DNA from: Brumimicrobium mesophilum
GTDB lineage: Bacteria; Bacteroidota; Bacteroidia; Flavobacteriales_D; Crocinitomicaceae
Assembly (NCBI RefSeq): GCF_003025005.1
Contig: NZ_PVSS01000010.1
Span: forward strand, 124,001-188,000
DNA length: 64,000 bases
Reading direction: 5' to 3'
Part shown: piece after piece, positions 28,408-35,900 of the stretch
Layout: every line of letters begins with the position of its first letter
Position numbering within the stretch: the stretch's first letter is position 1
The notes under the pieces: model-generated
What the model was told of the DNA's origin: nothing
The model's input: only the letters and a program-made list of their open reading frames with translations
The model's database searches: none
Position numbers and translations under genes: made by a program

Positions 28408-28698
28408 AATTACGAATTATCAATTACGAATTAAAAAGGCTTTTAAACGCTGACCATCTCTGGAGCAGTAAAAAAACGTACCACGAGATGAAATCTCACG
28501 GTAACATTTTTTGTGGTAGGAGGGGTTTTCAAAAAGGAGGGTTAAAAAATGATGACGCCGAGCCGTCATCATTTTTTAACCCTCCTTTTTGACTTTTGAA
28601 TTAAACTACAGTGTTACGTGGGATCACTTTAAATCTTGTTGGAAAACGGAGTGAGAAACCAAACAATTCGTAATTCATAATTAATCTAATTCGTAATT
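28408..28698. repeat. ATTACGAAT inverted-repeat element at a convergent junction (copy 1)
   Basis: ATTACGAAT occurs at 28409-28417 and 28423-28431, and its complement ATTCGTAAT at 28666-28674 and 28689-28697. The outer right copy contains the stop codon of the MpaB-like gene (28688-28686 borders it), so the last residues ITN are encoded by the repeat. The spacer 28407-28685 also holds a long hairpin and nothing else recognisable. Confidence 0.65.
28529..28592. terminator. Very long bidirectional terminator hairpin
   Basis: A 29-bp perfect stem (28529-28557 with 28564-28592) has a six-base loop (CCGAGC). The outer part is CAAAAAGGAGGG on one side and its complement CCCTCCTTTTTG on the other, giving a T-run on either strand. 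It lies between the convergent pirin and MpaB-like genes. Confidence 0.75.
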
Positions 28699-29867
28699 GA
28701 CAAGTATTGCTGTAAAATATCCATCTGCAACTTATCCCCTCTTTTGATTTGAGTTTCTCTCGAAAGGTATTTTTGCATGACTTTATTTCCAAATTTAAGT
28801 GATTTTGGAATTAAGTTTGCATTCCACACTAGAGGTAATTCGAGGCGTTCAAAAACTTCATTATCCAGGAGAAACTTGGAGCTACTCACATGAATATAAT
28901 TTAAGAAATTTCTTTGGAATTGATGTTTTAAAATGGGGTTTTCTAATGATTCTTGAACAAGAGATTGAGCCAAATACACCGAATCTTGATCAGCAGGAGG
29001 TTGAATTGAAGTCCACAAGAAGAAATTTTCTGTTGCTTCTTTTTTATCACCGGGTAAATACTCTGCAGGAACACCCATTAAGTAAGAAATATATTTCCAC
29101 AGATGAAACATCCCTTTTTCTTCCTCTTCGGTAAATGAATTGCCTAACTTTTTTAGTCCATGAAGTAAAACCAAACTAAACCCGTTTGAAGTTGCGGTCA
29201 TGTCCCACAAGTTAATTGGTTCACCCATTTCTTCATAGTCCCAGTCCTTCACATGCTTTTTTAGTTGAAAACGTGCATAGGAATGAATTAGGCGAGTTTT
29301 AATCGCAAACTCATAACCTTTCGCATGAATCGCCATAGCATTTGTCCGTGTTACATTGATCCAAAAATCTAATGTTTCAGACAATCTTTTGAGTGCTCCT
29401 TTTTTCAAAGCTCCCGTGAAAACGAGTGGTTTACTTAGGTATGCATAGTCGTAACCACCCATCAACGAATAATCTCGTAAAGACATCAATGCATCTCTTC
29501 CTGTTTTCATACATGCCTCTGCTCCAAGTTGAAGTAAATCTTCATTTAGCCATTCAGGAACACATTCAGTAAATTCAAATAAAGCTTTTACACTTTCTGG
29601 AACTTCTTCATTATTTGGAATACCAGACCTGATATATGTTTCCAATTTTGAATTTGCTTCTTTAAAAGACTGATTGGTATAAAACTCTTGAATGACTTGA
29701 TCTCCTAACTCATCTACTTCGTAATACAAATGACATTGATTATAAAAATCATCAAAATTTAGATTTGCTTTACTCCATTCAACAATATCCTTTCCATTTC
29801 CATTTCCCCAATACGCTCTAAAATGAAAAGCATCTTTATATCGTGGTTCTAATTTGAATGTTTTCAT
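28686..29867 (-). CDS. MpaB/rubber-oxygenase-like protein (DUF2236)
   Basis: The 393-residue protein belongs to the ER-bound oxygenase MpaB / latex-clearing Lcp catalytic-domain family. It has GRDALMSLRDYSLMGGYDYAYLS (about 130-150, partial), the TLDFWINVTRTNAMAIHAKGYEFAIKTRLIHSYAR core (partial) and a later YISYLMGVPAEYLPGDK. Histidines in the core (AIHAKGY, LIHSYARF) could ligate heme as in Lcp. The substrate is unknown. The final residues ITN and stop come from the intergenic repeat. Confidence 0.82.
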   Translation of the reverse strand: MKTFKLEPRYKDAFHFRAYWGNGNGKDIVEWSKANLNFDDFYNQCHLYYEVDELGDQVIQEFYTNQSFKEANSKLETYIRSGIPNNEEVPESVKALFEFTECVPEWLNEDLLQLGAEACMKTGRDALMSLRDYSLMGGYDYAYLSKPLVFTGALKKGALKRLSETLDFWINVTRTNAMAIHAKGYEFAIKTRLIHSYARFQLKKHVKDWDYEEMGEPINLWDMTATSNGFSLVLLHGLKKLGNSFTEEEEKGMFHLWKYISYLMGVPAEYLPGDKKEATENFFLWTSIQPPADQDSVYLAQSLVQESLENPILKHQFQRNFLNYIHVSSSKFLLDNEVFERLELPLVWNANLIPKSLKFGNKVMQKYLSRETQIKRGDKLQMDILQQYLSITN

Positions 29868-29964
29868 AATTGGATATTATTTTAAAATTCGATAATTTAG
29901 AGTTTATTAATTTAATGAACATTGTAAAAGTGTTTATTTTCAATTAAAATTCAAAATCAATAAA

Positions 29965-30489
29965 ATGACTAAAAAATTCAACCTATTCTTCTTTTTCATA
30001 TTTTTCTCATCACTAGTTTTTTCACAAGAAATAGACAAGAGGAACTCTAGTATAAGTTTTGAAATTAGCAATATGTTAGTAAACACCGTAGAAGGAAGCT
30101 TCTCAGGGTTTACAGGAGAAATTAATTTTAACGAAAACAATTTAAGCCAATCACAAATTAATGTTTGTATTGATGCATCCACTGTAAATACAGGAATTGA
30201 AAAAAGAGATGATCACCTAAGAACGAAAGATTTTTTTCATGTCGAAAAATATCCAAAAATTTGTTTTACATCTACCAATATAATCAGGAACAATACTGGT
30301 TATTTTGCAGAAGGTCAACTTGAAATGCATGGCGTAAAAAAGAATGTGAAAATACCATTAAATTATTCTAATAACACTTTATTAGGGTCATTGGTAATCA
30401 ACCGATTTGACTACGAAATCGGTGTCGACTCAGGTTCATTTAATATTGGTAAGAAAGTTTACATCTCAATAAAATGTGTTTTGATGTAA
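29965..30489 (+). CDS. YceI-family periplasmic protein
   Basis: The 174-residue protein has a cleavable signal peptide (about residues 1-19, ending SLVFSQ). It then shows a YceI barrel: SSISFEISNMLVNTVEGSFSGFTGEI (partial), the conserved KRDDHLRTKDFFHVEKYPKICF segment (partial) and a C-terminal FNIGKKVYISIKC. Unlike the YceI at 18695 it is not a lipoprotein. Members bind isoprenoid or amphipathic ligands. It is divergent from the MpaB-like gene, monocistronic. Confidence 0.88.
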   Translation: MTKKFNLFFFFIFFSSLVFSQEIDKRNSSISFEISNMLVNTVEGSFSGFTGEINFNENNLSQSQINVCIDASTVNTGIEKRDDHLRTKDFFHVEKYPKICFTSTNIIRNNTGYFAEGQLEMHGVKKNVKIPLNYSNNTLLGSLVINRFDYEIGVDSGSFNIGKKVYISIKCVLM

Positions 30490-30822
30490 TTTACTATTGA
30501 CGCATACGAGACTAAACTCAAGAATCTTGATTCAAATAACCACTATTTCAAGTTAGAACTTTCGAACAGTGTTTAATATTGGTAAAACTCAATTCATTTT
30601 ACGTGAGCCTGGAAATCTAATTAAAAAACACGTAACAACCAATATAACTGACACTTACAGTATCTAATTCAAAAATTAATGAATCCTTAATAAACAATGC
30701 CTAAAAATAGGGCGTTATTTAGATTCAAGTTTTTCAAATCTTACTATATTTAAGGGAATGAATTTTTTGTTTTTCAACTTCATTAGAAAAGAGTTTGATG
30801 GAAAAGCATTTAAAATAACTCC
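30490..30822 (+). other. Gene-free spacer
   Basis: I see no gene in these 333 bases. There is a small palindrome, TCAAGA-A-TCTTGA (30518-30530), and a 14-base sequence (TTTAATATTGGTAA) repeated from the YceI 3' end, with a TATATTTAA near 30751-30760 that could be a weak promoter for the antiporter. None is strong. Confidence 0.4.
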
Positions 30823-32307
30823 ATGACAAATACTTTTATAATTGCATTTTGTGTGCTGATCTTAATGGCATACATTTTTGATTTAACAACGGCTAAAACG
30901 AAAATACCTTCCGTTATACTTTTGCTCATCTTAGGTTTTGGACTTCAACAATTAACGGATGTTTTGAATATTAACGTCCCAAAATTAGATGATCTACTAC
31001 CTATTTTAGGAACTATAGGACTGATTGTAATTGTTTTGGAAGGCTCCTTAGAATTGGAGCTAGATAAATCCAAACTCCCTTTGATTAAGAAATCTATTGT
31101 AGTTGCACTTATCCCTATGATGGCACTTGGTTTTATACTTGCTGGAGCTTTCTACTATTATCAATTGCATTACGGTCCTGGAGATGTGGATCCCGACTTT
31201 CGAAAAGCTTTGATTGGCGCTATTCCACTTACAGTGATTAGTTCAGCAATCGCAATTCCTAGTGCCATTAATCTTGGAAAAAAGAACAAAGAATTCGTCA
31301 CCTATGAAAGTAGTCTTTCTGATATTCTAGGTGTTTTATTTTTCGATTTTGTGTTTAGAAATGTAACGATTGACTTTCATTCATTTTGGGTGTTTTTATT
31401 GCAACTTCTTATTATTGCTATGGTGTCATTTATTGCTACCATTGCCCTATCCTATTTATTGGCCAAAATCGATCATTCAATTAAGTTTATTCCCATCATT
31501 ATATTGGTCATTTTAATTTATACGCTTTCCAAAATATATCATTTACCCGCATTAATTTTTATTATGTTATTTGGATTATTCTTAGGAAATCTAGGTCAAA
31601 TTCAACAATTCAAGCTCATTCAAAAGCTCAAACCCCATAAGCTGGGAAATGAAATAAAGAAATTCCACGAAATTTTACGCGAAGGAACTTTCCTAGTTCG
31701 TGTCATGTTCTTCCTTCTTTTTGGTTTTTTAATTCAAACAGAAGAATTATTAAACCAAAAGACATTTTATTGGGCTTTAGGGATTGTAGGGTTGATTTTC
31801 TTCATAAGGCTGGTGCAGTTAAAAATTTCCAAACTCCCAGTTATGCCATTAATGTTTGTTGCTCCACGTGGGCTAATAACCATTTTACTATTCCTTTATA
31901 TTGCACCTGAAGACAGTATTGATTTAGTAAACAAATCTCTAGTCATTCAAGTTATATTATTGTCTGTTATTATTATGATGATAGGTTTAATGTTTAACAA
32001 CAACGACGAACTTTTCTTCACCAAAAGAAAGGGAAGAATGGCTACAGATTCTTCAGATAAAGATGTAGCAACAGATCTAGAAACCCAAATAGCAAACGTA
32101 AAAAAAGCAGAGGAATTCGCAAAAACTGAAATATCAGCAGAAATTTCTTCGACTTTGCAAGAAAGAGATGAGTCTGAATCTTCCATTGACGAATTGGCGC
32201 AAACCTCAGAACATAACGAGGAAGAAGAAAATCATTCTGAAGAAGATTTAGAAAAGGATAAAGACAAAAATGATGAGAATATTGATGAGAGTGATAAAAT
32301 CGTTTAA
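30823..32307 (+). CDS. Cation:proton antiporter (CPA/NhaP-type) with acidic cytoplasmic tail
   Basis: The 494-residue protein has about 12-13 transmembrane segments in residues 1-395, in the arrangement of Na+/H+ exchangers. It opens with DLTTAKTKIPSVILLLILGF (partial) and has IVLEGSLELE and a late PLMFVAPRGLITILLF. The last 90 residues are a soluble tail packed with glutamate, aspartate and serine (such as NEEEENHSEEDLEKDKDK), unusual in length and likely disordered. It exchanges Na+ or K+ for protons. It converges on the aspartic protease gene with only 21 bases between the ends. Confidence 0.9.
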   Translation: MTNTFIIAFCVLILMAYIFDLTTAKTKIPSVILLLILGFGLQQLTDVLNINVPKLDDLLPILGTIGLIVIVLEGSLELELDKSKLPLIKKSIVVALIPMMALGFILAGAFYYYQLHYGPGDVDPDFRKALIGAIPLTVISSAIAIPSAINLGKKNKEFVTYESSLSDILGVLFFDFVFRNVTIDFHSFWVFLLQLLIIAMVSFIATIALSYLLAKIDHSIKFIPIIILVILIYTLSKIYHLPALIFIMLFGLFLGNLGQIQQFKLIQKLKPHKLGNEIKKFHEILREGTFLVRVMFFLLFGFLIQTEELLNQKTFYWALGIVGLIFFIRLVQLKISKLPVMPLMFVAPRGLITILLFLYIAPEDSIDLVNKSLVIQVILLSVIIMMIGLMFNNNDELFFTKRKGRMATDSSDKDVATDLETQIANVKKAEEFAKTEISAEISSTLQERDESESSIDELAQTSEHNEEEENHSEEDLEKDKDKNDENIDESDKIV

Positions 32308-32328
32308 CGAGACTAAGCTTCAAATTAT

Positions 32329-33603
32329 TTAATCAAACACTTTAACTTCATACATTTTTAAATCTCTTGTTTCGCCCAATTTGTTTTTCACAGTAATAAT
32401 GGTGGTGTCTTGCTTTGGGTAAAAATCTCTTTCACCACTCACTATCTCGCAATAATTCTCTTGATTTACAATTTCTTCAATTGGAATGTTGTTAATTGCT
32501 TTTACGGTGTCGCCAATGTTGATAGCACCGTTTGGGAAATAATCGTTGAGGTAATTAAAAACATAAACTTTTTTATCATAAACATGGAAATTAATATTGA
32601 AATTTTTTGAGGTCTTTCTACCAGATAAGTTAGGAACTTGAATAGGTTGAAAATAAACTTTATTATTAGCCCAATCAAAAGTTGTAATAAATTCTTTCAG
32701 GAAATCATGACCCATTAACATATCTAGTTTTTTATATGTCTTACTACTAGTTATGTTAGTATTCATGGCTGTGAATTTATAATTATCCCCAAAATCGTTG
32801 GTTTTTAAATTCAATATAATTGAGCTATCTGAATAGAGTTGCTTATCTACCAATACATCTTCACCAATCAACTTAAAAGATGCATGAGAAAGTTTTACTT
32901 TTTGACCATCAAAGTTGTCAGTGATTTTATCATTAAAAAAAGTACAAAATCCAGAATTTCCAGTATCTATTAAAGTAACCAATGATTGACCCTCTACATT
33001 CAATCTAATTATAGGATCTTCAAACCCCTTAACATCAAGCAAATCGAAAACATAACTATTATCCAAATTAAGATCTTCGATAGTAGGACTGACAATAACT
33101 TGGCTCTTGTTATAGTCAAAACTCCAAACACCCTTTTTCATAATGTTTACACCTATAATGCCGTTTATGTCTTCGCATGTCATAAAATTCGAAAATAATT
33201 TGAAGTCGATGATCCCAGCTCCAACATTTGAGTATTTATTGGCTCCAATAATAACGGTGTCAATTTTTGCATTACTTGCAAAGTATGTTTGTTTATTTTC
33301 AGCATAAATTGGTTTATATATTTCAGGCTTTACTATTACTCTGTCAACAAAAGCATCAGAATAACCTAACACAGTGGGCGCCCCTGTATCTATTACATAC
33401 TTTCTTTTATTACCTGCAACAATTGTTTCAACAACCGCCCAATTTCCGATAATTTCAAAAGGTATAGTATCTTGTTGAACCACATTAACAACATCTGCTT
33501 TTTTGGTCCATACTTTATTTCTAATTATTCTAGAAGGTAAAGTAACAAGAACGCATGAATACAGTAGAAATGTCAAAGCAAATAGTAGAATTATTTTTTT
33601 CAT
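32329..33603 (-). CDS. Lipoprotein retropepsin-like aspartic protease with PDZ domain
   Basis: The 424-residue protein has a lipoprotein signal (LYSC, Cys17) and two DTG active-site motifs (72-74, VIDTGAPTV; 213-215, LIDTGNSGF). Both lobes of a pepsin-like enzyme are therefore in one chain; most bacterial retropepsins have a single motif. A PDZ-like segment (about 345-400, INIGDTVKAINNIPI) follows. The likely location is the periplasm or cell surface. The substrate is unknown. Confidence 0.88.
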   Translation of the reverse strand: MKKIILLFALTFLLYSCVLVTLPSRIIRNKVWTKKADVVNVVQQDTIPFEIIGNWAVVETIVAGNKRKYVIDTGAPTVLGYSDAFVDRVIVKPEIYKPIYAENKQTYFASNAKIDTVIIGANKYSNVGAGIIDFKLFSNFMTCEDINGIIGVNIMKKGVWSFDYNKSQVIVSPTIEDLNLDNSYVFDLLDVKGFEDPIIRLNVEGQSLVTLIDTGNSGFCTFFNDKITDNFDGQKVKLSHASFKLIGEDVLVDKQLYSDSSIILNLKTNDFGDNYKFTAMNTNITSSKTYKKLDMLMGHDFLKEFITTFDWANNKVYFQPIQVPNLSGRKTSKNFNINFHVYDKKVYVFNYLNDYFPNGAINIGDTVKAINNIPIEEIVNQENYCEIVSGERDFYPKQDTTIITVKNKLGETRDLKMYEVKVFD

Positions 33604-33657
33604 ATAGAGTTGATGAGCATATTAAGAAAAGCCTAAAAGTAATAAAACAATCACAAA

Positions 33658-33690
33658 AAAAGCCTTCAACGCTTATCGTTGAAGGCTTTT
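33658..33690 (-). terminator. Intrinsic terminator after accD
   Basis: A 14-bp perfect stem (AAAAGCCTTCAACG, 33658-33671, with 33677-33690) has a five-base loop. On the minus strand it is followed by TTTTTTTGTG. It lies 22 bases after the accD stop codon. Confidence 0.85.
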
Positions 33691-33712
33691 AAAATATTTA
33701 AACTATAAAGTT

Positions 33713-34558
33713 CTAGTTCATAAACATTCTAATAGACTTAGACACTTCAGTTCTTAGGTTTTGTCTTTCAACGATATAATCTAAGAAACCGTGTTCTAAA
33801 ACGAACTCAGAACGTTGGAATCCTTGTGGTAAATCTCTACCAATTGTTTCTTTCACTACACGAGGACCAGCAAATGCGATCAATGCATCTGGTTCAGCGA
33901 TATTGATGTCACCCAACATTGCAAAAGAAGCAGTTACACCTCCAGTTGTAGGATCGGTCAAGAATGAAATATAAGGTAATTTCGCATTTGAAAGTTGATT
34001 CAGTTTTGCACTTACCTTCGCCATTTGCATTAATGAAAGTCCTGCTTCCATCATTCTTGCTCCTCCAGATTTAGAAATAATCATGAAAGGTGCATTCAAT
34101 TTAATAGCTTGGTCTATTGCTCTAGCGATTTTCTCTCCCATTACAGATCCCAATGAACCTCCAATAAAACTAAAGTCCATTGCAGCAATAACTAAATCCT
34201 GACCATCAACTTTTCCGTATGCGGTACGAATTGCATCCGTTAGTCCAGATTTCTTCTGAGTTTGCTTTATACGGTCAACATACTTCTTAGTATCTTCAAA
34301 CTCCAAAGGATCACCAGAACTCAATTTCTTACTAATTTCTTTGAATTTCCCTTCATCAAAAAAGAGTTGGAAATATTCTTCTGAACCAATTCTTTCATGG
34401 AAACTACAGCGTTCACAAATAAAAAAGTTAGCTATGTGGTCTTCTGTTGTGACAACAGTTTGACACTTTGGACACTTGTACCATAAACCTTCAGGAATTT
34501 CCTTTTTGTTTTTGGTAGACGTCTGTATTCCTTCTAATTTTCTCTTAAACCAAACCAT
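33713..34558 (-). CDS. accD: Acetyl-CoA carboxylase carboxyltransferase subunit beta
   Basis: AccD forms, with AccA, the carboxyltransferase that makes malonyl-CoA, the committed step of fatty-acid synthesis. The 281-residue protein has an N-terminal zinc ribbon (Cys29, Cys32, Cys48, Cys51) and the crotonase-fold domain with MDFSFIGGSLGSVMGEK (partial), SKSGGARMMEAG and DPTTGGVTASFAMLGD. Length is normal. accA is not adjacent. It lies 51 bases downstream of fbaA, with a small palindrome overlapping a promoter-like box between them. Confidence 0.97.
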   Translation of the reverse strand: MVWFKRKLEGIQTSTKNKKEIPEGLWYKCPKCQTVVTTEDHIANFFICERCSFHERIGSEEYFQLFFDEGKFKEISKKLSSGDPLEFEDTKKYVDRIKQTQKKSGLTDAIRTAYGKVDGQDLVIAAMDFSFIGGSLGSVMGEKIARAIDQAIKLNAPFMIISKSGGARMMEAGLSLMQMAKVSAKLNQLSNAKLPYISFLTDPTTGGVTASFAMLGDINIAEPDALIAFAGPRVVKETIGRDLPQGFQRSEFVLEHGFLDYIVERQNLRTEVSKSIRMFMN

Positions 34559-34575
34559 GAATTTCTATTTTTTTC

Positions 34576-34592
34576 ATCACTAAAATAGTGAT
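34576..34592. repeat. Palindrome in the accD leader, possible operator
   Basis: ATCACTA, AAA, TAGTGAT is a perfect 7-bp inverted repeat just upstream of accD. On the minus strand it includes TATTTTAG, close to a -7 box. It lacks a T-run after it, so it is not a classical terminator. An operator is a reasonable but untested guess. Confidence 0.35.
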
Positions 34593-34609
34593 ATTAATAA
34601 TCAAGTAGT

Positions 34610-35677
34610 TTATAAAGTGTCAATATTATTCAAATCTTCGAAAGATTTTGTCAATCTTTTTACGAATGAAGCTTCACCTTCTCTAAGCCATTTACGTGGA
34701 TCGTAATACTTTTTGTTTGGTAAATCATCCCCTTCAGGATTACCAATTTGAGAACCTAAATAATCATTGTATTTCACCATATAATCACGAACACCTTCGT
34801 TGAATGCATATTGCATATCAGTATCAAGGTTCATTTTTATTACTCCGTAGCTAATTCCCTCACGAATTTCTTCTACTGTTGATCCAGATCCACCATGAAA
34901 TACGAAATCAACTGGATTAGCTCCTGTATTGTATTTCTCTTGAATAAATTCTTGAGAATTCATTAAAATTTTCGGTGTTAAAACAACATTACCTGGACGG
35001 TAAACACCATGAACATTTCCAAAAGCAGCAGCGACTGTAAATTTATCACTGATTTTTGACAATTCCTCAAAAGCATAAGCTACCTCCTCAGGTTGCGTGT
35101 ATAATTTTGAAACGTCAACATCGCTATTATCAACACCATCTTCTTCACCACCAGTGATTCCCAATTCGATTTCTAAAGTCATTCCTATTTTGCTCATGCG
35201 CTCAAGGTACTTTTTACAAGTTGCGATATTCTCTTCCAAAGGTTCATCCGATAAATCAATCATGTGAGAACTAAACAAAGGTTTACCAGTTCTTTTGAAC
35301 TCTTCTTCACTCGCATCCAACAATCCATCAATCCAAGGCAATACCTTTCTTGCGGCATGATCAGTATGTAAAATCACTGTAGCGCCATACAATTCAGCCA
35401 TTAAGTGAACGTGACGTGCTCCTGCAATACTACCTGCAATTGAAGCTCTTTCATTTTCATTAGAAAGGGATTTACCAGCATTAAATATACCTCCACCATT
35501 CGAAAATTGAATGATAATAGGTCCATTCACCTTGGACGCAGTTTCTAAACAAGCATTAATTGTGCTTGAGTTTACAACGTTTACAGCAGGTAAAGCAAAG
35601 TTATTCTCCTTTGCGAATTTGAATATTTCCTGAACTTCGTCTCCCGTTGCTACTCCGGGCTTTATTGAATGTGACAT
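34610..35677 (-). CDS. fbaA: Class II fructose-bisphosphate aldolase
   Basis: The enzyme reversibly splits fructose 1,6-bisphosphate in glycolysis using a divalent metal. I start it at ATG 35677 (355 residues, MSHSIKPGVATGDEV...), the usual length. The longer frame from 35722 begins upstream of a perfect promoter box (35708-35701). Metal and substrate motifs are seen: ILHTDHAARK, LEIELGITGGEEDG (partial), AFGNVHGVY, FHGGSGST and GVIKMNLDTD. Confidence 0.96.
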   Translation of the reverse strand: MSHSIKPGVATGDEVQEIFKFAKENNFALPAVNVVNSSTINACLETASKVNGPIIIQFSNGGGIFNAGKSLSNENERASIAGSIAGARHVHLMAELYGATVILHTDHAARKVLPWIDGLLDASEEEFKRTGKPLFSSHMIDLSDEPLEENIATCKKYLERMSKIGMTLEIELGITGGEEDGVDNSDVDVSKLYTQPEEVAYAFEELSKISDKFTVAAAFGNVHGVYRPGNVVLTPKILMNSQEFIQEKYNTGANPVDFVFHGGSGSTVEEIREGISYGVIKMNLDTDMQYAFNEGVRDYMVKYNDYLGSQIGNPEGDDLPNKKYYDPRKWLREGEASFVKRLTKSFEDLNNIDTL

Positions 35678-35700
35678 AATATAATGTTTTTTTAGGATAG

Positions 35701-35708
35701 CAAAGATA
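35701..35708 (-). promoter_or_regulatory. Putative -7 element of fbaA
   Basis: The minus strand reads TATCTTTG, an exact TAnnTTTG match, 24 bases upstream of the ATG at 35677. The spacing of the -33 TTG is unclear. The box supports the internal start codon. Confidence 0.5.
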
Positions 35709-35731
35709 GTAATTATAATCAAAAAGATAAT

Positions 35732-35760
35732 ATCAATTACGAATTAGAAAAATTACGAAT
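35732..35760. repeat. Two direct ATTACGAAT motifs upstream of fbaA (copy outside a convergent junction)
   Basis: ATTACGAAT lies at 35736-35744 and 35752-35760 in direct orientation, separated by seven bases. The 15-base string ATCAATTACGAATTA is shared exactly with 28419-28433. Here the motif is between divergent genes, not convergent ones. Confidence 0.6.
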
Positions 35761-35900
35761 TCATGGGCTTGGAAGCTTATGATTGAGAGAGTTCTTAGAT
35801 GAAACGATAGTAATAATCCGATTTTGTGTCTTTTATACTCTATATCCACCAAATCATGACAAATTATTTATATTTTCACTTTTTCAAAAAGATAAAACAA

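Noticed and set aside
28799-29134. 111-residue forward open frame
   Set aside because: It lies antisense inside the MpaB-like gene, without a ribosome site or recognisable protein features.
30560-30690. Duplicated tail of the YceI gene in the spacer
   Set aside because: Only one 14-base string is shared; the predicted peptide is not similar beyond FNIGK.
34576-34592. Terminator for fbaA
   Set aside because: The hairpin is followed by an A-run, not a T-run, on the minus strand, so it is not a classical terminator; kept as a possible operator.
35678-35722. N-terminal extension of the aldolase
   Set aside because: The start at 35722 is upstream of a perfect promoter box, and 355 residues is the usual family length.
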